34,458 bases of DNA, taken from positions 1-34,458 of the forward strand of contig CAKURH010000035.1 in NCBI GenBank assembly GCA_934675625.1, given 5' to 3'. Below the pieces are notes generated by a model. It saw only the letters and a program-made list of their open reading frames with translations, had not been told where the DNA came from and made no database searches. The stretch is from an uncultured Kiritimatiellota bacterium (lineage in GTDB: Bacteria > Verrucomicrobiota > Kiritimatiellia > RFP12 > UBA1067). The translations under genes and the position numbers were made by a program. This document shows positions 22,909-29,471 of this stretch, in pieces (the first letter of the stretch is position 1; every line of letters begins with the position of its first letter).

Positions 22909-23187
22909 TCAGTATTCGCTTTCTTCGATGTCGGCCATCTGCAGCTCGCGGAGCTGCCGGGCCTGTGAGAGGGAGATGACCCCAAGAACGACCAGGGCCA
23001 CGGACAGGATGACGTACCCCGCCGAGATCGCCCACGGACGCCAATTCCACGGGTCGTCGCCAATCACGCGGTACGGGCGTATGCCCTGCTTGCGCAGCTT
23101 CGCATACGCCTCCGCCCGGTCGCGCGCGGCAATCTCGCCCGCGTGACTGACGTTCGCACGATCCTGATAGAGGTACTTGTAGTTCAA
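22909..23187 (-). CDS. Small single-pass membrane protein, leaderless TTG start
   Basis: The protein has 92 aa with the start read as TTG at 23187 (NYKYLYQDRANVSHAGEIAA). A cytosolic N-terminal part with AEAYAKLRKQGIRPYRVIGD precedes one membrane helix (AISAGYVILSVALVVLGVIS) and a charged tail (LRELQMADIEESEY). No domain is recognised. The TTG lies 9 nt after a perfect extended -10 box, with no Shine-Dalgarno sequence. Codons further upstream are in frame but lie in or before the promoter. It is followed by metY after 2 nt and may be an unrelated gene at the head of that transcript. Confidence 0.65.
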   Translation of the reverse strand: MNYKYLYQDRANVSHAGEIAARDRAEAYAKLRKQGIRPYRVIGDDPWNWRPWAISAGYVILSVALVVLGVISLSQARQLRELQMADIEESEY

Positions 23188-23196
23188 GGTTTGCGT

Positions 23197-23206
23197 ATTA
23201 TAGCAA
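23197..23206 (-). promoter_or_regulatory. Extended -10 promoter of the small membrane protein/metY/pta transcript
   Basis: The minus strand reads TTGCTATAAT followed by ACGCAAACC and then the TTG start. The hexamer is perfect with a TGC extension, and transcription would begin at or beside the start codon. Confidence 0.65.
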
Positions 23207-23269
23207 AAATCCCTGCGTCCGCCGCCACAAGCCCCGGCCGCTTCAACGCGCGGCCCGCCTATGCGACGC

Positions 23270-23383
23270 TCAGTCCTTCTTCTCGGGTGCGGCGTCCTTG
23301 CCGTCCGCCAGCTTGCCCATGATGACCATGCCAATCACGGCGGCGATGGCGAGTGCGACGATTGCGATGAGTCGACCTGTCAT
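23270..23383 (-). CDS. 37-residue membrane peptide
   Basis: The sequence starts MTGRLIAIVALAIAAVIGMV and continues IMGKLADGKDAAPEKKD. It has one membrane helix (about residues 4-22) and a charged C-terminal tail. GGAAAGG lies about 10 nt before the ATG. It is the last reading frame of the decarboxylase operon, 53 nt after oadB, and is of the size and layout of small accessory subunits. No homologue is recognised, and the coding status rests on the start signal and composition only. Confidence 0.5.
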   Translation of the reverse strand: MTGRLIAIVALAIAAVIGMVIMGKLADGKDAAPEKKD

Positions 23384-23436
23384 GTTTCGATTACCTTTCC
23401 TTTAGAATGCGAATGAGGCGCACGACACCCCCGGCC

Positions 23437-24927
23437 TTAGAGGCAGAGGGTGTAGAGGACGCCCGCGACGACGGCGGAGCCGATCACGCCCGAGACGTTC
23501 GGGCCCATCGCCTGCATGAGGACGTAGTTCGCCGGATCGTCCGCGAGCGCGACCTTGTTCGAGACGCGCGCGGCCATCGGCACGGCCGAGACGCCCGCCG
23601 AGCCGATGAGCGGATTGATGCGGTTCTCCTTGCGGCAGAAGAGGTTCATGACCTTCGCCATGACGACGCCGCCCGCCGTGCCGACGCAGAACGCGATGAG
23701 GCCGAGCGCGAGAATCGCGAGCGTCTGGCCCGACAGGAACTTCTCGCACGCGAGCTTCGAGCCGACCGCGAGGCCGAGCATGATCGTCACGATGTTGATG
23801 AGCGCGTTCGACATCGTGTCCGCAATGCGCGAGACGGACGCGCCGACCTCGCGGGCGAGGTTGCCGAGCATGAGCGCGCCGATGAGCGGCACGGCCGACG
23901 GCAGGAGAATCGCGCAGAGCAGCAGCACGACGAGCGGGAAGGCGACCTTCTCGATCTTCGTGACGTTGCGCAGCTGCGGCATCCTGATGAGGCGCTCCTC
24001 CTTCGTCGTCAGCGCCTTCATGATCGGCGGCTGGATGATCGGCACGAGTGCCATGTAGGAATACGCGGCGACCGCGATCGCGCCGAGGAGGTCCGGGGCG
24101 AGGCGCGACGTGAGCCAGATGGCCGTCGGGCCGTCCGCACCGCCGATGATGCCGATGGAGCTCGCCTCCTTGAGGCCGAAGCCGAGATCCGGGAAAAGTG
24201 CCGTGAGGCCGAGCGCGCCGAAGAGCGCGAAGAAGATGCCGAACTGCGCCGCGCCGCCGAGGAGCGCCGACTTGGGGCTCGCGATGAGCGGCCCGAAGTC
24301 CGTCATCGCGCCGACGCCCATGAAGATGACGATCGGGAAGACGCCCGTGTCAATGCCGAACCTGAAGAAGTAGTGGAGGAAGCCGCCCGGCTCGACAATG
24401 CCGCCAGTCATCGTCGGGATGCCGCTCGCGAGGAAGGTGATGACGCCGTCATGCATCATCGCGGGGGCCGTGATGCCCGAAAGCGGACAGTTCGCGAGGA
24501 GGCCGCCGAAGCCGATCGGCAGCAGCAGCAGCGGCTCGAAGCCCTTCACGATCGCGAGGTACATGAGGATGAGGCAGACCGGGATCATGATCAGCTGGCC
24601 GAGGCCGTAGGGCATGCCGAAGAGCGTCCGCACCGGATGCCCCGCGACGAAGTTCCCCACGTCGTCGAAGTAGCCGCCGTGCCACGTCATGTCCTTGTCG
24701 TAGTAGCCGTTGCGGTTCGCCGCGAACGGCTGGACCTCCGGCCGGTCGGCCTCGGCGAAGTCGCCCGTGATGTACGCGGGCGCCGCGCGTTCAAGGAAGC
24801 CGGCGATGCCCGTCTCCGCACCGAGATCCCAGACCTTGCCGACCGTCGTCAGCCAGTTTTCGCCTTCGGCGGCCCGCGCGCCGCACGCGCATCCCGCCAA
24901 AGCCAACATCATCAAAATCTTCTTCAT
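23437..24927 (-). CDS. oadB: Sodium-pumping decarboxylase beta subunit
   Basis: This is the membrane subunit that decarboxylates carboxybiotin and pumps Na+ out (oxaloacetate, methylmalonyl-CoA or glutaconyl-CoA decarboxylase; which one cannot be told). The protein has 496 aa. The conserved core includes VGAMTDFGPLIASPKSALLG, the segment SSIGIIGGADGPTAIWLTSR, YSYMALVPIIQPPIMKALTT, and the C-terminal GMxxNVSG-like AMGPNVSGVIGSAVVAG. The family is usually about 380-430 aa; the extra length is an N-terminal signal peptide (MKKILMMLALAGCACGARA) plus about 80 non-core residues. ATG 24927 is preferred over 24936 because AGGA lies 8 nt before it. The alpha (carboxyltransferase) subunit is not in the window. 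Confidence 0.92.
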   Translation of the reverse strand: MKKILMMLALAGCACGARAAEGENWLTTVGKVWDLGAETGIAGFLERAAPAYITGDFAEADRPEVQPFAANRNGYYDKDMTWHGGYFDDVGNFVAGHPVRTLFGMPYGLGQLIMIPVCLILMYLAIVKGFEPLLLLPIGFGGLLANCPLSGITAPAMMHDGVITFLASGIPTMTGGIVEPGGFLHYFFRFGIDTGVFPIVIFMGVGAMTDFGPLIASPKSALLGGAAQFGIFFALFGALGLTALFPDLGFGLKEASSIGIIGGADGPTAIWLTSRLAPDLLGAIAVAAYSYMALVPIIQPPIMKALTTKEERLIRMPQLRNVTKIEKVAFPLVVLLLCAILLPSAVPLIGALMLGNLAREVGASVSRIADTMSNALINIVTIMLGLAVGSKLACEKFLSGQTLAILALGLIAFCVGTAGGVVMAKVMNLFCRKENRINPLIGSAGVSAVPMAARVSNKVALADDPANYVLMQAMGPNVSGVIGSAVVAGVLYTLCL

Positions 24928-24955
24928 TGTCTTCATCCTGTCTTGTCTTTTCAGA

Positions 24956-25043
24956 AACTCCGATTCGTCCGATGCTCCGCTAACGCTCCGCTTTGTTTTG
25001 GAGAAGCCGAAACGTTAGTGAAGCCTTCGGTCTCATCGGAGTT
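24956..25043 (-). other. Nested inverted repeat between the gamma/biotin and beta subunit genes
   Basis: An 88-bp element in the 127-nt gap between the two cistrons. Outer arms AACTCCGAT/ATCGGAGTT (9 bp perfect), middle arms CTAACG/CGTTAG (6 bp) and an inner CTCC/GGAG pair are nested. A second arm TCCGATG (24968-24974) can compete for CATCGGA (25034-25040). It could tune the amount of beta subunit or protect mRNA. No U-run follows. Confidence 0.55.
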
Positions 25044-25054
25044 GATTCATATCT

Positions 25055-25504
25055 TTACCCAACAATGGCGAGCGTGTCGCCTGTCGCGACCTTGTCCGTC
25101 GCGGCGACGAGCATCGTGACCGTTCCGTCGCACGGCGCGGAGAACGGCGTCTCCATCTTCATGACGTCCATGACGAGCAGCTCATCGCCCTTCGCGACGC
25201 GCGACCCGTTCGCCGCCGTGATGCGCAGCACCGTGCCCGGCACCGGGGCAATCACCTTCTCGCCCGCACCCGTCGCGACCGCCCCGACCGAGCCGCCCGC
25301 CGTTATCGGAGCGGTGGGCTTCAGCCCTCCGCCGCCCGCCGCCGCGCGCTTCGCCTTCTTCGGCGCCTCGTCGGGAACAATGTAATCGAAGCGCGAGACG
25401 AATTGGCTCGCCTTCTCGGAAATGACGATCAGCACCCAGAGGAACAGGTAGACAATCCCCATTCCCGCGACCATCAGCACAACACCTTGACCTAATACTG
25501 CCAT
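25055..25504 (-). CDS. Decarboxylase gamma-like membrane segment fused to biotin carboxyl carrier domain
   Basis: The protein has 149 aa. Residues 2-28 are one membrane helix (MAVLGQGVVLMVAGMGIVYL and on), as in the OAD gamma subunit (OadG family). An Ala/Pro/Gly-rich linker (45-80) leads to a biotinyl domain with the modification site VMDVMKMETPF (K116) and the flanking PVPGTVLRI and TLAIVG strands. The domain carries carboxybiotin to the beta subunit. It is one gene downstream of the putative anti-sigma factor (5-nt gap) and upstream of oadB. A gamma/biotin fusion makes a membrane-tethered carrier, whereas in classic OAD the biotin domain is on the alpha subunit. Confidence 0.9.
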   Translation of the reverse strand: MAVLGQGVVLMVAGMGIVYLFLWVLIVISEKASQFVSRFDYIVPDEAPKKAKRAAAGGGGLKPTAPITAGGSVGAVATGAGEKVIAPVPGTVLRITAANGSRVAKGDELLVMDVMKMETPFSAPCDGTVTMLVAATDKVATGDTLAIVG

Positions 25505-25509
25505 AGAGG

Positions 25510-25824
25510 TTACTCTTCTTCTTTCTTTTTGTTTGTTTTCACACGTTTGAAACACTCACGAAAGACGCCCAGCAGCATCCAGCCGGATACCTGGTCCTTC
25601 GGCTTCTCCGGATGCGCCGCGATGAGCTGCGCCTCCCCGACGGGCTTCGCCTCCTCCGGCCCCAGAAAGCCGACGCAGGCGATCGAGCCGACAATCAGGA
25701 CGGCGATCGCCGCCAAGACCTTCGCGCGGCGTTCGCGCCGGCGGCGCAGACGGATGCGCGCGATCAGCCGATCGGCGAAATCCGCCGGCAGCCGCTTTTC
25801 AGTGATTTCTGGACAGCAGTCCAT
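25510..25824 (-). CDS. Small membrane protein, putative anti-sigma factor
   Basis: The protein has 104 aa starting MDCCPEITEKRLPADFADRL. A short cytosolic part (1-34) with an arginine-rich stretch is followed by one clear membrane helix (about 36-54, VLAAIAVLIVGSIACVG) and a C-terminal tail with another mildly hydrophobic segment (VSGWMLLGVF). Its start lies 26 nt inside the sigma factor gene, which is the usual layout of ECF sigma/anti-sigma pairs. The cytosolic part is shorter than most anti-sigma domains and lacks a clear HxxxCxxC zinc motif, so the function is inferred from position. Confidence 0.6.
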   Translation of the reverse strand: MDCCPEITEKRLPADFADRLIARIRLRRRRERRAKVLAAIAVLIVGSIACVGFLGPEEAKPVGEAQLIAAHPEKPKDQVSGWMLLGVFRECFKRVKTNKKKEEE

Positions 25825-26323
25825 GCAGTACCTCCCTTGCCTTGTGAAGCCTTGACTTGACGGTGCCCTCCGGGACGCCCAGCTCACGGGCGATCTCCTC
25901 GACGGGCTGACCCTCGAAATACCTTCTTTTCACGACGAACCGCAACGGCTCGGACACGCTGCCGACCGCCGTATGCAACGCCTCCAGCCCCGCATCCTCG
26001 ACGAGTTCGGAAAACAGCGGGTCCGGGCGTTCCGGCAGGTCGAGCGCACCGCCGACCGCCACGATCTCGACGCGGCGCTTCCGCAGGTCCATCCGCCGGA
26101 AATTGAGCTGGATCGTGTAGAGCCAGTTGAAGAAGTCGCCCGTGTCCTGATACTTCGAAATCTTGCGGATCGCCTGGTCGAACGTGCGGAACACGAGGTC
26201 TTCCGCGTCGTGGTCGTTACGGCACAACAAGAGAGCGGTGGCAAAAAGCCGGTCTCCATACTCGGAAACGAGCCGTTTTGCCCCGCTTTCCACGTCTTTT
26301 CTGATTTCCAACCAGATTTCCAT
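25799..26323 (-). CDS. ECF-type RNA polymerase sigma factor
   Basis: The protein has 174 aa. Region 2 is seen in LFATALLLCRNDHDAEDLVF RTFDQAIRKI and FFNWLYTIQLNFRRMDLRKR. Region 4 is in LRFVVKRRYFEGQPVEEIAR ELGVPEGTVKSRLHKAREVL, a helix-turn-helix for the -35 element. It heads the transcript sigma, putative anti-sigma, gamma/biotin, oadB, so the pump may be under its control or the sigma gene may drive its own operon. No clear Shine-Dalgarno is present before ATG 26323, and I could not identify an ECF-type promoter with convincing spacing. Confidence 0.9.
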   Translation of the reverse strand: MEIWLEIRKDVESGAKRLVSEYGDRLFATALLLCRNDHDAEDLVFRTFDQAIRKISKYQDTGDFFNWLYTIQLNFRRMDLRKRRVEIVAVGGALDLPERPDPLFSELVEDAGLEALHTAVGSVSEPLRFVVKRRYFEGQPVEEIARELGVPEGTVKSRLHKAREVLHGLLSRNH

Positions 26324-26394
26324 GCGACTGCGCGAACGTCGTGCTGTTCATTGACGTAAATGCAGGGTTTGCGCGAAAGGTTCACGCAGACTGC

Positions 26395-26430
26395 AAAAAA
26401 GTCGCCCCGCACGCGAACGGGACGACTTTT
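26395..26430 (-). terminator. Rho-independent terminator of the DnaQ-like gene
   Basis: On the minus strand the stem AAAAGTCGTCCCG pairs with CGGGGCGACTTTT (one G-U wobble, otherwise 13 bp) around an 8-nt loop, followed by a run of six T (26400-26395). It begins 36 nt after the exonuclease stop and separates it from the sigma operon. Confidence 0.85.
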
Positions 26431-26466
26431 CGGCAACGGTGCCGGTCGAGCGGCAGTCCCGCCGAG

Positions 26467-27288
26467 CTACTGGGCGGGCGGAGGCGGCGGCAGACGCCCT
26501 TCGAGCGCATCGGCGGCGATGGCCTTCACGTCCGTGTCGAAGTCGCCCTTCACGATCCAGCGGAGGAAACTCGGCTCCTTGAGCATGATGCGCTTCAGGG
26601 GCTCGCCCTTCTTCTTGCCGAAGTTGACGTAGAGCACGCCGTCGCGCCAGCGGAAGAACCCTGCACGGTCGGCGTTGAGCGGATCGTGCGGCACGAGATA
26701 GTTGTCAATCGCCGCGATGTCCTTGCCCTTCAGCTCGGCATAGCGGTCGCCGTCCGCCGCCGTCTGGGCGCGCGCAAGCTGCGCAGCCAGCACGTCCCGC
26801 GTCGCCACGGCATCCGCCATCGCCCCGTGCGCGCCCTCATGCGCGCGGTTGCAGTAGAACTTCACGGCCGTCGAGAGGTCGCGCGGCTCCATCTTGTGGT
26901 AGATGCGCTGCACGTCGATGCGGTTGACGATGGCGGCGGAAAGGTTGCGGCCGACCCGCAGGAACTCCGACTCCAGACACGGGATGTCGTAGCGGTCGGA
27001 GTTGAAGCCCGCGATGTCGCAGCCCTCGAAGAACGCGTAGATCTCGTCCGCCAGGTCCGCGAACGTCGGACAGTCCTTCACCATGGCGTCGTCCACGCCG
27101 TGGATGGCCGTCGTCTCGGGCGGAATCGGCATCTCTGGGTTGACGAGGAATTCAAGGCGCTCCTCCGTGCCGTCGGGCTTCATCTTGACGGCGGCGATTT
27201 CGAGGATGCGATCCTTGCGCGGGAAGAGCCCCGTGGTCTCAAGGTCGAAGACGATGAGCGGACGTTTGAGTTCAATCGGAAATTTCAT
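26467..27288 (-). CDS. DnaQ-like DEDDh 3'-5' exonuclease
   Basis: The protein has 273 aa. The exonuclease motifs are VFDLETTGL (Exo I), GFNSDRYDIPCL (Exo II) and HEGAHGAMADAVATRDVLA (Exo III, H and D of the DEDDh type). A C-terminal extension of about 90 residues (YLVPHDPLNADRAGFFRWRD) resembles the C-terminal part found in exodeoxyribonuclease X-like or RNase T-like proteins of this group. It removes nucleotides from 3' ends, in repair or proofreading. ATG 27288 is only 8 nt after a TATAAT box, without a Shine-Dalgarno, so it is a likely leaderless transcript. The C-terminus ends in a proline run (LPPPPPAQ). Confidence 0.88.
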   Translation of the reverse strand: MKFPIELKRPLIVFDLETTGLFPRKDRILEIAAVKMKPDGTEERLEFLVNPEMPIPPETTAIHGVDDAMVKDCPTFADLADEIYAFFEGCDIAGFNSDRYDIPCLESEFLRVGRNLSAAIVNRIDVQRIYHKMEPRDLSTAVKFYCNRAHEGAHGAMADAVATRDVLAAQLARAQTAADGDRYAELKGKDIAAIDNYLVPHDPLNADRAGFFRWRDGVLYVNFGKKKGEPLKRIMLKEPSFLRWIVKGDFDTDVKAIAADALEGRLPPPPPAQ

Positions 27289-27296
27289 GGGCGGAG

Positions 27297-27306
27297 ATTA
27301 TACCAT
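27297..27306 (-). promoter_or_regulatory. Extended -10 promoter of the DnaQ-like gene, leaderless arrangement
   Basis: The minus strand reads ATGGTATAAT, ending 8 nt before ATG 27288 (spacer CTCCGCCC). The motif equals those before fic-gspJ and obg. Confidence 0.65.
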
Positions 27307-27327
27307 AAATGACAGGCGGCGCGGCGT

Positions 27328-27627
27328 TCACGTCCGCGCGTCCAGCACGGACGCGACGGCGGCGGCGGTGAGACCGACGAGCAGAATGCGCTTCGTCTTC
27401 GACGTCTCGCCGCCCTTGAAGACGACGCGCGCCTTCGGGAGTCCAAAGGCGTTCGCCAGCGTCTCGACGAGTTCCCTGTTGGCCTTGCCGTCCACAGGCG
27501 CCGCGCGGATACGCACCTTCACCGCATCGCCGAGAACGCCATCCAGCCCCGCCCGCGAGGAACGCGGCTGGGCGCGCACGTTCAGGACGACGCCCTCCGA
27601 TGTCTCGGCGTAGCACACCCCATCCAC
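27328..27627 (-). CDS. DUF167 (UPF0235/YggU) family protein
   Basis: A 99-aa protein of a widespread family without a firm function. The signature LNVRAQPRSSRAGLDGVLGD, then VKVRIRAAPVDGKANRELVE and GLPKARVVFKGGETSKTKRI covers almost the full length. The start is GTG at 27627, 12 nt after the iorA stop; no ATG is available in frame. It is probably the last gene of the obg-malic enzyme-iorA transcript. Confidence 0.9.
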   Translation of the reverse strand: MDGVCYAETSEGVVLNVRAQPRSSRAGLDGVLGDAVKVRIRAAPVDGKANRELVETLANAFGLPKARVVFKGGETSKTKRILLVGLTAAAVASVLDART

Positions 27628-27639
27628 AGCCGCAACCTC

Positions 27640-29430
27640 TCACCTCACCCGCGTGATCGCGCCGAACTTGCAGACCTGCGTGCAGTGTCGGCAGCCCGCG
27701 CACTGGGAGGCGTCGATCTTCATCTTGAAGCGGCCGGGCGCGACCTGCTCGCCGCGCGTGATGGCCGGGCAGCCGAGCTTGAAGCACGCGCCGCACGCCT
27801 TGCACTTCGCGGCGTCCGTCTCGCAGAGGCCCTCCTTCGTCAGCTTCGCCGCGATGCGGCACGGCGCGTAGGCGATCACGAGAGCCGGCTCGTCGCCGTC
27901 CATCGCGTCCTTCAGAACCGTCTCCAGCGCCGCGAGATCGTCCGCCGAGACCTTCGCGACCTTCTTGTAGCCGCAGGCCTTCGCGATGTCCGCGATCTCC
28001 GTGACCGGCGCGGGGTCGCCCGCGAGCGTCTTGCCCGTGCCGGGGTTGTCCTGATGGCCCGTCATCGCGGTGATGCGGTTGTCGAGGACGACCGTCGTCA
28101 CCGGCGTGCCGTTGTAGAGGGCGGAGAGGATGCCCGTCATGCCGGAGTGGAAGAACGTCGAGTCGCCGAGGACGGCGCAGATGCGGCCCTTCACGCCCGC
28201 CTTCTTCATGCCGGCGGCGTTGCCGATCGACGCGCCCATGCAGATCGTCGAGTCCATCGCCGAGAGGGGCGGGAACGCGCCGAGCGTGTAGCAGCCGATG
28301 TCGCCCGTCACGGTCGCGCCGAGCTTGTGCAGGACGTAGAAGACGCCGCGGTGCCCGCAGCCCGCGCAGAGGACGGGCGGACGGCGCGGCAGCGTCTCGT
28401 CGACCTTCCGCGCCTTCGCCTTCGGCACATCGCCGAGAATCTCGTGGCGCAGGTTCTGGAGACGGTCGGCATTGAGCTCCAGCATGTTGAGCTCGGTCTT
28501 GTGCGCGACGACCGGAAGGCCCATCGCCTTGACCTGGTCTTCGAGGAACGGGTCAAGCTCCTCGACGACGAGCAGACGCTCGACCGTCTTCGCGAACTTC
28601 GCGACAAGCGCCTTGGGGAGCGGATTCGTCCAGCCGAGCTTCAGGATCGGGACGTCGGGGAAGATTTCCTTCACGTACTGGTAGGCGACCGCGCTTGTGA
28701 CGATGCCGAGCCCCTTCGCCGCCGCCGAGACCTTCACGCCTTTCGCGGGCTTGACGACCCGGTTGAACGGCGACGCGCAGGCCGCCTTCTCCATCGCCGC
28801 CGTGCGCTTCTGCGCATTGAGGCGCTGGGTCGGCGAGAACGCCGGCACGGGGATGTTGCGGCGGATGTCCTTCACGTAGGGGATGAGCGGATGCGGCTTC
28901 GGGCTGAAGTCGCCGAGCTCGACGAGCGACGACGAATGGCTCGTGCGCGTCGTGAGGCGCAGGATGACCGGCACGCCGAATTTCTCCGACAGCTCGAACG
29001 CCGCGCACGTCATGTCGTACGCCTCCTGCGAGTCGGACGGCTCCAGCAGGAGCGCGCGGGCGAACTTCGCGAGGTTGCGGTTGTCCTGCTCGTTCTGCGA
29101 GGAGTGCATGCCGGGATCGTCCGCCGAGACGAGCACGAAGCCGCCGAGCGGCCCCACGTAGGTGAAGGTCATGAGCGGATCCATCGCGACGTTGAGGCCG
29201 ACGTGCTTCATCGCCGTCAGCGCGCGGGCGCCCGCCATCGACGCACCGACAGCCGTCTCGACGGCGACCTTCTCGTTCACCGCCCACTCGCACGCGATCG
29301 TATCCTTGAACTTCGCGATGTTCTCCAGAATCTCGGTCGAGGGCGTGCCCGGATAGGCGCTCGCCACCACGCACCCCGCCTGTGCCGCCGCGTGGGCGAC
29401 CGCCTCGTTCGCACTTAAAAACTTCTTCAT
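27640..29430 (-). CDS. iorA: Indolepyruvate ferredoxin oxidoreductase alpha subunit
   Basis: IorA with IorB oxidatively decarboxylates aryl pyruvates (from aromatic amino acids) to acyl-CoA, passing electrons to ferredoxin. The protein has 596 aa. The N-terminal pyrimidine-binding half contains AYPGTPSTEILENIA and SADDPGMHSSQNEQDNRNLA. The TPP-binding half has LCAGCGHRGVFYVLHKLG, VTGDIGCYTLGAFPPLSAMD and GDSTFFHSGMTGILSALYNG. The C-terminus carries two ferredoxin-type clusters: CKACGACFKLGC and CAGCRHCTQVC. AAGGAA lies 6 nt before ATG. The malic enzyme gene ends 41 nt upstream. No iorB is found in the window, so the partner must be encoded elsewhere. Confidence 0.95.
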   Translation of the reverse strand: MKKFLSANEAVAHAAAQAGCVVASAYPGTPSTEILENIAKFKDTIACEWAVNEKVAVETAVGASMAGARALTAMKHVGLNVAMDPLMTFTYVGPLGGFVLVSADDPGMHSSQNEQDNRNLAKFARALLLEPSDSQEAYDMTCAAFELSEKFGVPVILRLTTRTSHSSSLVELGDFSPKPHPLIPYVKDIRRNIPVPAFSPTQRLNAQKRTAAMEKAACASPFNRVVKPAKGVKVSAAAKGLGIVTSAVAYQYVKEIFPDVPILKLGWTNPLPKALVAKFAKTVERLLVVEELDPFLEDQVKAMGLPVVAHKTELNMLELNADRLQNLRHEILGDVPKAKARKVDETLPRRPPVLCAGCGHRGVFYVLHKLGATVTGDIGCYTLGAFPPLSAMDSTICMGASIGNAAGMKKAGVKGRICAVLGDSTFFHSGMTGILSALYNGTPVTTVVLDNRITAMTGHQDNPGTGKTLAGDPAPVTEIADIAKACGYKKVAKVSADDLAALETVLKDAMDGDEPALVIAYAPCRIAAKLTKEGLCETDAAKCKACGACFKLGCPAITRGEQVAPGRFKMKIDASQCAGCRHCTQVCKFGAITRVR

Positions 29431-29471
29431 GACAGGTTCCTTGCTGTTGACTGGTTACAGAAAAAAGAGTT

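Noticed and set aside
24979..25019. GCTAACG...CGTTAGT resembling an integron attC site
   Set aside because: The outer boxes do not fit RYYYAAC and GTTRRRY, and there is no integrase or cassette array nearby.
26324..26395. Possible ECF-type autoregulated promoter (GAACCT ... CGTC) before the sigma gene
   Set aside because: The spacing of about 21 nt between the two elements is too long for known ECF promoters.
27685..29418. Plus-strand frame of 577 codons opposite iorA
   Set aside because: Arginine/leucine-rich shadow; iorA motifs and Shine-Dalgarno support the minus strand only.
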